DNA of 64,000 nt from Stichopus chloronotus (lineage: Eukaryota; Echinodermata; Holothuroidea; Aspidochirotida; Stichopodidae): assembly GCA_021234535.1 (NCBI GenBank), contig CM037840.1, forward strand, positions 26,355,020-26,419,019, written 5' to 3'. A program made the translations under genes and the position numbers. The stretch's first letter is position 1. Each line of letters opens with the position of its first letter. This document shows, in pieces, positions 46,901 through 58,998 of the stretch. The notes beneath the pieces were generated by a model. It did not search any database. It worked only from the letters and a program-made list of their open reading frames with translations, and had not been told where the DNA came from.

Positions 46901-48526
46901 TAACACCTTGGACGTAAATGGACATTAAATTTTCTGAGTAAAGTTTAAATTGGAAGCATAATTTTCCCAGGGTGATGTGCGAGCGTGAAGGTGGCAATTA
47001 AAGATTAAAATCTATAATAGCGACTGGTAACCTTTTACGCTATATGTTACATCACGCAATTTGTTTTACGTTACAGGACGCGTCAGGTCGATGTATGAGA
47101 TAATTGTATGGACTGTCGGACTGGTGTGTACTTTTTTTGAAGACTTTGAAAATCGCTTTTCGTGTCATTTTTTTCATAACTTTTTTTTTAATGTTTTTCT
47201 CGTTGGCAGTTATCAAAGTTTTCTAGCAATTTTTGTCAATTTTTTGTCAAGTATCGTTATGTCCCACAAGGTCATTTAAGTATTATGATATTGCTGTTTC
47301 TTTTTACCATTTTTTTTTTTTTTTGTACGACCCTTTGAGTTGTTTACGAAAGCGCTCGTTCTTCACTGTTAAAGATTTGCATTCTTGTGTAGGGTTTTAT
47401 GACATGATTTTCTTAGAAAAGTAAGCTCTTTTTCGCATAATTGCATAGATGAGTTCGTGACCAGTGGAAATATTTTACTAAAATAGTTACCACTAATGGC
47501 TCATTCGGCAGATAAATTCATCGAGTTTTCCAAATCTGAAACTTTATCTACTGTGCACTAAAAGAAAAGGAGACGAAAGCACTAAAATTTACTTCCCGTT
47601 GCTTATAATCTCTAAAAGGAGAAAGAGTGAAATTCACTTTAAAAGAGTAAGTTTCCATTAAATGAGTTTGGCAATATCGCTCCATTTGGAATGAGAATCG
47701 CTGGTGAAATTCACTGTTACTACGAGTGGATTTTGGAGACACTCTTTTTATTTATTTAGTAAATTTCATTCTTGTATTTTTAAAGAGTATCAGTCACATA
47801 TATGGCAAAGATAAAAAAAAACTTCGACGCTTTGTTCTTGTTTTGATTTTTTTTTTTCAGTCAGTATCTCATCACCCGCAAGCTACCGTATATTTTTGGC
47901 ATTGAGATAAAAACAAATTCTCAACTGGTTTTACTCTTTGATTGACAGTGAATTTGAAAGATGCAGAGTATTTCATATTACACATCGTACACAGGAATAC
48001 ATTGTTTTGATTGCACATGTGGAGGAAGTTTTGACAGACTGAGGGAGGGACTATACGTAAGTGGTTGGGAGATATTGTCTGGGTAGGGGGGTGATGAGTT
48101 TTTGCCTTTTAGTTTTGTCGTGCACTCGGACGAACCCAAAGTTTTTTTGTTTTTTTTCCCCGGGGGGTACAACTTAGCCGTGGTCCAAGTCTCAAAAAAA
48201 GTTGTGAGCAAAAACAAATGTTTTTGTCACTGACCATGTCCCTTTACAACCACTTCCATCCCAAACATAGCATTTTTATCATGTTGCCATGCACCTTATA
48301 CAGCATGGCACAGAGACGTTAGGAAAAGATAGGAAGGCCTGATATTATCTTGTTTCTAATGTTACACACGTTCTGTTGTTTTTCCCGACCTTGCTGTTCT
48401 ACTTGATGGCACTCAAATCAAGAAGGACATAATAAAGAGTAAATAAAACACGGGAAGGAAGATAAGCGACTTCATTATCTTCGTTCTAAAGCTGAAACTG
48501 AGATCAAAGATTCTTCATTTTAAAGG
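43901..48526. other. No gene recognised; simple repeats only
   Basis: Includes GT-rich tracts near 45555-45610, a G-rich patch at 45637-45660, an (AT)n run at 46719-46742, and many poly(T) runs. Open frames here look random. Confidence 0.35.
46719..46742. repeat. (AT)n microsatellite
   Basis: Twelve uninterrupted AT units. Confidence 0.9.
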
Positions 48527-49195
48527 GATTGCGTGTGTACAGAAAAGCCAAAAAGATAAGAGTATGTTTGATCTTAACTTTTTCTTAATTTTCAAATGTA
48601 CACGCGAGGTTGTACATGAACGGACTATGTCTTTCAATGAAGGAAAATGACAGTAACTACTTCGAAAAGCAACGGTATTGGCATAAAAACAGTAAAAAAC
48701 AGAAATCATATTTGAAAATTAACGGTTCTTGCTATAATCGCCTACATAATGAATATGCAACAGTACAAGTCTCACTAGTGTATCAAAAACATACTACTCA
48801 AGTCGTCGCCCCTTGGTAGGTATCGGAAATTGTAGTACTTGGTGAAAGAAAGCACTGTGTTTCTACAAATAACCTACGAAATGGACACAACCTTGCCCGA
48901 GGCGTCAGTGTTCCTGAGTTGTTAACTGAATATTCAATACTAGTATACTTCCCATTGGCTTCCTCAAAGAAGCCACCGTTGATTTGAATGAAAACTGTCA
49001 ACCACTACATTATTGTAGTCTACACTTTCTATCGTTATGTTAGAAGAATATGAAATCATATGGCAAAATTAACCAACTGAAACTTATTTATTTTCCAAGA
49101 TTGTCTGAATGGTGTAATTAAAAGCCTTACCGAATTTTGAAGATGAAATTTCAATGTTTTTACTTTTTGCCTATGCTCGTAATCGCTTTACAGTA
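48527..49195 (+). repeat. Dispersed repeat, reference copy
   Basis: Aligns in reverse complement with 35620-36211. Its right part (48935-49195: TATACTTCCCATTGGCTTCC, TTTCAATGTTTTTACTTTTTGCC) aligns directly with 1165-1370. No coding capacity. TIRs were not resolved. Confidence 0.8.
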
Positions 49196-49899
49196 ATCGC
49201 GTGAAGCAAATAGTTCCAAAGAAGAAACAAAATCATGTGCAAGGATGTAGATAAGGGAGAAATACCAGATGGGAAAAGAAAGGCTGAAAATGTAGTACGA
49301 TTTGTACGCCCATTCACATTCACACTATAGACACTTTAGGTGGCCAATTTTCAGGAGTCGCTATTCCACAATAGGGATAGTTAAGAACATGCACCGTGTC
49401 AAATGTTGCCAATCAAGTTTAGAGGGTGGTAAGAGGTGCATAGACAGTACGAAGACAGGTAAGTTCGGAGCGAGGTAAATAAACAAAAACATGTGCACGG
49501 ATGTAGACTTCATAAACTAAAAGCATTTTCTTTTATTTTGTAAGGCTGCATAGAGAAACTGTAATTATCAATCGCATTTCCCAATGTAAAAGTTTTGTCG
49601 CACATCAATAAAAAATAGAAATATGCTCATCCTTCATAGCAACAGAAAAATCCCCATTACAAAAGTTGGTTGAGACAATGGATCACTTGCTGTATCAATT
49701 GTTATGATTATGGTTTTACTTCAAAGGGTGATATTTTTTTTATCGAATAACTTTTTGTCTGAACATTGTGTGAACGTAATGCTATTGATGACAGTGTGGT
49801 GTAAAGACCACGAAACTGCTTAAACAGAAAAAGAAATCTATTGTAGCCGAAGGATGTCTCTATTTTATCCAAATGAATTGGAGACCACACCGTCATCTG
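49196..49899. other. No gene recognised
   Basis: AT-rich unique-looking sequence between two repeats. No feature seen. Confidence 0.35.
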
Positions 49900-50570
49900 C
49901 ATATGGTATGCATCTGTGAACGTATTTGTGATCTACACAGACTGATATTGCATATCCAAATGAAATCAAGGACAGAGCTTTGCTCTACAGGTAAATAATG
50001 ACGGCGCTCTACGATTTTTGATTTATCGTAACAAACAACACTGGGTTGCAGATAGAGGACACCTGCTACCTTACAGTATGCAACTTATTGGACTAAGTAA
50101 CGAAACGTTATGAAACACGTTTGTCGATGAAAGCAGTTTTGATCTACACATACTGATATTGTCGATCAAAAGTCATAAACAGAGTTTTGATCTGTCGATC
50201 AACAATTAATTTCCCACTCTTTGTGTTTGTCATACGTGACATGACTGATCGCGTGAAGTTGTAGCTGACATGTGTTACGGCATAATTTTGTCATTTATTT
50301 GGCTAAATATCAACATCTTCGTTAAATAAGACACGAGCGCACTTTTTATCCAAACAAATTGATATTGTTGTTCCAAAGCAATGATGAAGAGAGCTTTGCT
50401 CTGTAATGATAAACACAATTATTATACCACTTCTTGCCACGTCGTATGACTGACAGCGTTTTATTGTAGCTGACATTTCTTGCCGTAATCATACTTCAGA
50501 ATTAATTATCGAAATTTTATGAAGTATCGTATTATCTGTGAACGTGCATTTGATCTACACTAGTGACTAA
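49900..50570. repeat. Degenerate tandem repeat, about 210 bp per unit
   Basis: TGATATTG followed by ATCCAAA, then A-AGAGCTTTGCTCTGTA and ATGATAAACACAATTATTAC recurs at about 49943, 50155 and 50361. Each unit also carries GTGAACGT-TTTGATCTACAC, a CGT-TGACTGA-CGCGT segment and GTAGCTGACATGTCTTACCGTAAT. A related partial unit lies at about 51540-51700 (AAACAGAGTTTTGCTCTGGG). Confidence 0.65.
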
Positions 50571-53500
50571 AAGAGGCACACTGAGTTGTATCGTGAAATT
50601 CACAAAATTTCATCAACCTGCCAAGGCAAGTTTCCTTCACATACTATAAGGACAAATGGTCAAACTAAGAAGATCTGCATGTTTCACATACAAAGGAACA
50701 TTAATGAGTGATTACTTAAGGGGATATCCGGGTTTATTTTCACAATTTATTTCACTACTATTCCCCACCGGTATCGTACAATGAGTTATAACTAACAAAT
50801 ATGACCAAGATTATCTCAAAACGTGTGGACAATTTCGAGCAACGGGTCAAATTCGTTAAAAAATCGGTGAAGAACTCAGAAGGTATGTAACATCCATATT
50901 CATCGATCAAATATGAATATTCAATACTATTGCCTTTTCAAGCTATGAGGAGATGTGGCTGAACAGTTTCATACGTAGCCTACTGTACGTGTGCTGTATG
51001 TATCATCAAATATCACTAAACTCTTGTTTACTTAGCATTGTGCTATGCACTAACAGCATGGGAACCGTAAACATTCGGTTATGTTTTTTCATTCAATCGT
51101 CATCTCAGTCTTACGCTGTGATTGGTCATCGTATAGAGGAGGCCCTCTTGTCTTGTACATGATCGTTTATTTTTTGTACCCGCCAAACATTTAGAGTTCT
51201 TATTCGACAGTAATTAACACAATAATTATGGTTTCTTCTACCTTCAAACACCTCCCTAACGTCTCTATATTTCGGTAAACAATCAGTTTAGAAAGAAAAA
51301 TCAACTAAAGGTGAATTTTCCCTGTCAAACCCTGATTTCCTCTTTAAAGATTCATTTTGGTTCTCGAAACTTCGTGACCAGACATTTTTCACATTCATAT
51401 ACACACAGTCGGTACAAGTCAAGGTAAAAAAAAATAAAAATCTGGAAGTTTTTGATAACTGTTGGATGTAAGACTTGACTAATTATGCTAATTATAACCA
51501 TTTCCAGGTATTACTGTTCCGAAACTTCACAAACTGTCGTCGATATCAAATCAATGACCCCCTTTAGACGAGCCCCCAAATCTTAAACAGAGTTTTGCTC
51601 TGGGCAAGCTATCGGCAAACAAAGTTACACACTTCTCTGCATCGGAACTGAGAGAGCTGTGGTGTATCGCCGGTACCTGTCACGTGTTACCGTAATTATA
51701 TGTATTTACATATAGACATTTGTTACGAATATGCTTTCATAAGTCGTAATTCCCATCGTGTGAGATATTGGTATGCCTCTTTTTCCAAGATACGGACTTA
51801 CGCACAAAACTAAAGAAAGCATGATCGTTTAAAACACCCCCCATCTGTGTAGGTCAGAAATGAATTGTATATAAACAGCCCCCCCCCCTCCCCTGTTAGT
51901 AACACCTACTGGTGCTCTGGTCGGGTCCTGGCTGACAGAATACTCTCCGTGAACTGGCGAACGTCTGTTTGAAACATTAATTTGTAAATTAATCATACTA
52001 ATCCACCAGGACAAGAAACAATGGGAAGAGAATGGATGATTGTCTTTGATTATGATTTGTTGGGCAAACCTTATGACAGTAATAACAATAAATGTTGTTT
52101 ATACTAGAGATACGCTCTAAGAGATATCCAGCTTCAAACATCTATCATTAAAAAAGGGGAGTAAGGCGTTTGTTTTACAAAAAAAAAGAAGATATTGTTA
52201 AAACCAATTATAATTATCAGCTTATGGACACAGAAAGAAAGATTCCTTAAAATAAGGTAGGACGACAGCCTTCTTTTAGGGAATCAAGTTTCTCACAAGT
52301 ACAAGTACATGTTACTCGTTGCTTCTGAATAATTTGCTCATCCAAACTTAACAAAAAGTCTCATGACGCATCTTCTCATGCATAACGTTGTGAGGAGATG
52401 AAGCTTTTGCAAGGTTTGTCGGTGAGAAGCAACGGCTTCACAATGATTACAAACTACTTCCTCTGTATACCATGCTCGTTAATTTTATTTCCCATTAAGC
52501 AGAATCTTTTACTGGCCGAAAAGCTTTGAATTCTTACGTTCGTGTACTGGCTGACCTTATGACGTCATTCCCTCGTTACAAACCACGAGTGGTTTATTTA
52601 TGAAACCATAAAACTGATCGTTTTTTTTTTAAAGAGAAAATAACTGATGCATTCAAGTTTATTCACAAAATAGAGCTCGAAAGATCTCTTGCTTGTCGGA
52701 GAAAGTACCGCAAAGTACTTCGCGGGTAAGTAAATATACTTTCTATAAACAATTCTGACTTTCAAAAATGCTCCATGATCACTACCGCAATCTTAGAAAT
52801 ATATATCTTTTCTCGGCTCATTTCAAGACCCTGTCTATTTACACAAAGAATTTACAGGTTTAAAGTAACCCGAAGGACGGTCTTTACCGAGCCCTCCTTT
52901 TTTTCAGCAGGACCAGTGAAGTGAACCCCCTCTTACTGTCGGAGAAATGTCTAACAGTTTACAACCCCCCCCCCCTTCTTACAGTTGGGGGGAGGGAGTT
53001 TGGTTAAATGTCTCAAAGGGAAATCTGAAAGAAATTCTGTTGCGTGCCTTACATAATATCAGAAGAAGCACTTTTTTTTAAAAAATGGCACTGTTATCTA
53101 AAAATTGGGGGGGGGGGGGGCGGCGACCAGAGCCTGGTGAGCCGGGAAATGCCACATCGACCCCTCACCTCAACTCTCCCTCCCGGGTTCGGCCGGCCAT
53201 GTTTAGTTAAGTTGACCAGTTTTCCGTAACTCCGTAAGCGTACCTCTTAGCGTTATGACTGTACTGTATGTATTAAGATGAAATTCTTGTCATCTTCAGT
53301 TTCAAGGGAAACGTGAAACCCAGTGAGCCTTTTAACGTTGTACGCTTTAATTCTTCGATTCATCTTCAACTCGAGCTTGAAGTTTATTTACATGCATTGG
53401 TAAAGATTTAATAATTTTGATTTCCATCACGTTCTGTCTATACAACATGACGGGAACCTGTGCACTTCCCAGCTGTATTTAAGCAAACACAGATATACTA

Positions 53501-55634
53501 CGTGTATTATTACAGTATAGTCTCAACGATAAAAATGATAACGCTATAATCAGTACCATCAACTGGTACACAGCCTTTATTATACACAGGGCCTCCGGCA
53601 ACTTTTTTTTAAATATCCTCTCTTTATAAGAGGGCGTAAGTGAAAACACGATAACATCCCATATAATCTACATATGGCACTGTTAGCGGCAATTCTTAAG
53701 CACAGTCTACAATTAAACTGCAGCCTATTTGTGAAGTTCACTGCACAGTAAGGTCTCATTACGGAGGTCTAACCATAAATGTGTAAAGCTACAGAAAAAA
53801 GTATTGTAAAAGGCTGACTACGTATCAGGTAAACCTGTTTCGTGTACACAAAATCTTCCTCGTTGAATTAGAATGGTGTGCAGGAGTCGTCACAGGCCAT
53901 GTGATAACAGTTGGTCGAATGAAGTTCAATTTTGCGTACACTACTAAATTCACTAAGAGCATGCATGAATTAAAGGAGCGAAAATAGTTGTACTGCAAAT
54001 ATCATTTTGTTTTGAGAATGTCGCCTTCTAAAATACATGAGGAGTGAGGAGTTTAGATATGATGGTAAAAGCCTCGCTTTTGAATGACACTGCGGGATAA
54101 AAAAAAATACACAAGCCTGTCATTGCCAGGTTGTGAGAAAATTATATCTTGTTCTGGTCAACTGACTGGAGACTCTCAGTTCTCTCTCTCTCTCTCAAAA
54201 AAAAAATGAGCACAAAATTAACAGACGATCATTGGCTGCTATACTGTCATCATGACAATTGATATTTTTTTAACCCTTTAACTGGCAAGGACAGATCTTT
54301 GTTTTATTTTATTGTACTTGAACGTTCATGCCGATGGGAAGTTTCGTAAAAGTAAGGTAAATTCGTCAACTTTGTTATCACATAGAAAACAAAGACAATA
54401 CCCAGTTTCTTTTTGTGCTGTGACTACACTCTCACGGTCACATCCAATTCGGTGTTACCGCTAAAAGTGCTTGAAATGTCACCAAACTTAATAATAACTA
54501 ATAATACCCAAATAAAAAAAATAATAAAGTACTGGTAATTCGTCCCTTTTCTTCCGCTTTCACAATTATGTTATACGTGTTTGAATATTTTCTTTGGGGA
54601 CATTTTCCTTACGAAGGTCAATTCCCGTGACAGCCATTTATCTACGGATCAAAATCCGACCCTTTCCTTTTTCACGAGAGGACGTTTGGAATCCATAAGG
54701 GGGGGGGGGATCAATTCGCATTACTTCTACCCCACCCCCTACGTATATACAATACCCTACACGGATGCATAACTTCGTCCACAACTGTACCTTTACAACG
54801 TACCGCACACCAAGTTAAAGGTGCGAATAATACTTCGGTAGTAAAACACTGTGACATTTGGTGGTGTTGTATGCGTATACTTTGTAAATATTGAGAGAAA
54901 TGTGCACTGATTGTGACTTTACATAAATAAAAAAAGGGTTATTTCCAACAAATGTTATTATATTTAAAAGAAAATCACAATTTTTTCTTCGATATTTATA
55001 ACTATCACAGAAAAAAATCTGTCTTTCTTCAAAAGTTAATAATCGACATCATGTAAGTCGAACCTCCATGAAAAAACATCAAATTTGATTATTTTTTTTG
55101 AAGGGGGGGGGGGGGTTGATAATGGGGATATCAAGGTAGCGTACATAGCAGTTTCCAAGCTATGTTTCTTGTCGAAAAAAAATCTCTGGGACATTTTTTA
55201 CCTTTTTGTGCAGTGAGGTAATTTAGGCCCGTGATCGATCTACGGTACTCACACACATGTCATGTCTGTTCTTTGGTTTTATTTTCCCCCTTATTTCTCT
55301 CATGTCTGCAAAAGTGGCGTAAACACTTAAGGTGTATTTTTCGAAGGCACCTGTTTTTCCTTCGGTTACGAATTAAAACAAATAAATCTGATCTGGAATG
55401 TTTATCTTCACAACCCAGAGATCGGGTGTTTAAAGGAGCCGAGAATATATATGAAGTTTTGAAAATATACTTCACAAAACCGAAGCAGGGTTTTTCCTGT
55501 CTTCCTCTATACCGCAAACAAACCCATTTAAATGGAAACTGACTGAAAATTAAGAAGTTTGGACTAGGCAAGTCTTTAATTATTGACAGAAAACAAAATC
55601 GTAAAGTGTGCTTTAAAATCAGAAATTTCAAAAA
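50571..55634. other. No gene recognised
   Basis: Apart from the partial tandem unit at 51540-51700, this has poly(C/G) runs (52966, 53107, 54701, 55104) and a (TC)n tract near 54181. Sequence near 51372 (TTCGTGACCAGACATTTTTC) is shared loosely with 56587. No supported coding exon. Confidence 0.35.
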
Positions 55635-55945
55635 TGTATGTCAGAAAGCTTGCAGAAATTAAATTCAAATAGTCCAACTCCTATCTTCATAACGCATTCC
55701 GGCCTGAAATATGAAATATTTACGCATGCAAGCTTGTTCGCTCGAGTTAAAATGCTGGATTGCACAATTAGTTCTGATGTCGCAATTAGTTGTGACGTCA
55801 CCACTCCGCTAACATTCATTGCTCTGTCTTTGCTTTTCTTTTTCGAAAGCCATCGCACCTTGGCACAAAATGTGATCATTGTCTCAGGTAGTGTATTGGG
55901 TGACCTGACTGTGCAATCCATCACCATATGCTATGAAAGTTTGCA
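55635..55945. repeat. Dispersed repeat, second copy (see 43610-43900)
   Basis: Collinear with the 43.6 kb copy in the same orientation. The best block is CACAAAATGTGATCATTGTC followed by GTGACCTGACTGTGCAATCC. Overlapping open frames on both strands (99-123 codons) reflect the repeat, not a gene. Confidence 0.6.
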
Positions 55946-58764
55946 GACTACTCACGGTATGTACTAGGCCTTTTTAATTTCAGAAAGAAACAAAAGCAGG
56001 TAATCTGAGTTGTACAAGAAGGACATCACAAATTGTTAACGAATTGAATATTTCAAATTAAGTAAATATCCTTCAATATTTTATATCTCAGCAAATGAAT
56101 CATGTTATGAAGAGGGGACATGACAAATGGGATTTATTTTTCCAACTTTTAAGATATACTTTCTAGACTTCAGGTACACTTTGATCCTAACACTGTCTTG
56201 AAAGGTGAAATACATTGCTCTAGGAATAAAAAAAAATGTTTAATTTAATAAAGATGAGTTTAATTTTATTTTTCTGTCAACAGATAACTTAGGAAATAAC
56301 TATAATGTTGCCTTGTGTTTTTTACGGGGTATCATAATATGATTATGTTTCACTAGTCATTTGTATGAAAATAAAACCGGAAGTTATGTCATTTTGTTCA
56401 CACGCACGCGCTCCTTTAAAGAGGCACCTTGTTGTAAAGTTCACTACATTTTTTTTCCAAACCAGCTGTCAAGTTTGCTCAACATACTAATGATAAATTA
56501 TCAGGCTAAGAGGACTTTCGCGTGTCACAAACAAATAAACATTAGTTAATTAATAATTAAAGATTCCATTTTTTTTTTTTGGAAAATTCGTGACCAGAAA
56601 TGTTTTTCGCAAAACAGACAGCACAAAGCGGCCATTAAAAAAATTCAAGCATTTGACAGTTTCATAAACTATTGCATGTGAAACTTGACTATACTTTATG
56701 TAAATGACAAGCATCGTCGTAGGTTTGTATCCTTCAAAAATCCGAGCAAGGTTATCGATATCTCAACTCAATGTTACTCATTTGGATCGCAAAGTCACAC
56801 AGCACGGAGAGCTAGAGTGCCATCACACGGGATAAGAACGGTTGGTCTCCCAGGACCTAGCAGAATGCATAAACTGTTGGAGAAAATGTCACTAAGAATT
56901 GCTTTACACAGAGGCGAGGATGGGGAGGTGGTAAACTGCGATTACGCCTGTTCTCGCTTCCGGCTAAAGTTGGTTATTTGTAGTTTAAAAGTTGTAAAAA
57001 TTGAAAATAAAGAAACAAAAGGTACTCATACATTGCACACAAGCGACAAATACACTAGCAGGCGAAGCTCATCCATGGGAGGCGGCCTTATGACCAACCG
57101 GAAATGATCTAACCGGAAATGATTAAACCGGAAATGATCCAAGAAACTGATTCCTCTTTCCCTCGCCAATCACTTTGACAATAACGTTTTAAACTGGAAC
57201 AAACTAATATTTTGAAATGATTTACCAGTAACTTAACCTCAGCTTTTTTCTTGCACCATTTTGAATCATCTCTCAGTGTTTTTTTTTTTTTGGGGGGGGG
57301 CACGAGGGGAGGATGGTAGGTGTAGAGGAATGCAGCCAATTAAATGAAAAATAAAGAAGAAACAAAAGGAATTCTGAACCATGGAACAAAACTTCTTTAG
57401 CAAAGATCACTAACAAAGGATCATTTTGAAAGACTGTTAAGATGACCGTCTCTACGATGCTGCCAACTCTGTTTATCATTGATTGAACTATAGGTCAGTA
57501 TTTTGCATTATATTCACAACATGGACCATAAGGCCCATCTTGAAATTTGGGCCCAAACGTCATGAACATCGTAACGATGCAACATGAAAATCAATATGAC
57601 AAAGCATCATACCGAAGTTCAAAAAATGGGGCCCATAGGGCCCATATGAGATCCTGGACCAAATACTCATGAACACGTTGAAGGTACCATTAACAACGTA
57701 TCTTGATGACAAACCATGAAGATTTTACTTGGCAATCTATAGTAGGAGGAAAAGCATTTAGAAGCATTTTGAATTATTGTGGATCGATAAGGTGTGCATG
57801 AACGGGTTCCTATAATATGACGTCATAAGCTGCCTTGTGGAAAAAGAGTTTTTCAAGAAGTAGCTACCAACTGTGAAAACTGTCAAACTTAAAACTTTGA
57901 TTGCGTAACATTGAAAGACGTCCCGAGGACACCATAGACAGTTTTGGATATCAATTTGTCCAAATATTTAGAAAAACCGGTTTCCATTGTGTTATAGTCT
58001 ACATGGTCATGGCCTCTTTATATTTGTGAGTGTTGTGAGGGGACTGGCGGTGTGGACTGGCAGAATGTCTTCATTGAACACTCCTTATTTTTACCACAAA
58101 GCACAGAGAAAAGGGCAAACTTTCCTGAACGAACGATCAAATCTTGACAAATGTATCTTGGTCGATTGCAGACGAACCCAGTGTGCTCCGACCTACATGC
58201 TTCGCGGTACCGTCGCAGCTATTTCCTTTCTTTCTTTTTTGGTAGTTTTAACCATACTTTAGCCTTTTCTTGTTGATTTTTAATTCGGTAAATTTCCTGT
58301 AAAAAACGATCCCGTTTGAGGGAATATAAATAAAAAACGCTACCCGTTTGAGGAATATTTATTAAGTCAAGAACCTGTCAAAGATTTCTGTCTTTGTTTG
58401 AAGCCATTTAATTAATAAAAAAGGGAAGAAAAAGAAAAAAAAATCCACATTTTCACAGGTAGGTAGACATACAGTAACTAGGTCGGTTCTCAGTGGAGGT
58501 CACTTGAAATCTTTGTCGACACTGTCAGTGGAAACCAGTCATTCTAAGGTTCTACTGGAATCTGTAGCTTTTGTTCATTTTACTAAAACACAAGTTAAGC
58601 AAATGCTTAAGTGATGAGTGATGAGTGATGTCTTATTTGGTTTAAGGGCGACTTGAACTATACTATGTCATTATGCGAATGCAAATGTCATGCACTAAAA
58701 CTTTGCTAAAAGGTAACAGTGATAGACGGACGCATAGTAAAATGGATGGATCATGAATCGATTA
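55946..58764. other. No gene recognised
   Basis: A 140-codon plus-strand frame (56685-57107) and a 91-codon frame (57987-58262) match nothing I know. Around 57500-57660 the phrase GGGCCCATAGGGCCCATATG and similar GGCCCAT words suggest a low-copy repeat. Confidence 0.3.
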
Positions 58765-58998
58765 TGGATGGATGGATGGATGGATGGATGGATGGATGGA
58801 TGAATAAATGGATGGATGGATGAATAAATGGATGGATGGATGAATAAATGGATGGATGGATGAATGAATGGATGGATGAACAAATGGATGGATGGATGAA
58901 TAAATGGATGGATGATGAATAAATGGATGGATGGATGAATAAATGGATGGATGGATGAATAAATGGATGGATGGATGAATGAATGAATGGATGGATGG
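58765..58998. repeat. Compound tetranucleotide microsatellite (GGAT/GAAT/AAAT)n
   Basis: Pure GGAT units followed by a higher-order 20-bp pattern, GGATGGATGGATGAATAAAT, repeated about ten times with small changes. It creates spurious Ile-His-Pro-Ser open frames on the minus strand. Confidence 0.95.

Noticed and set aside
55231..55967. Frames of 99-123 codons on both strands
   Set aside because: They overlap on opposite strands and partly coincide with a dispersed repeat; no recognisable motif.
56685..57107. 140-codon plus-strand frame
   Set aside because: No recognisable domain, paralog or splice context; kept only as a note in the gene-less interval.
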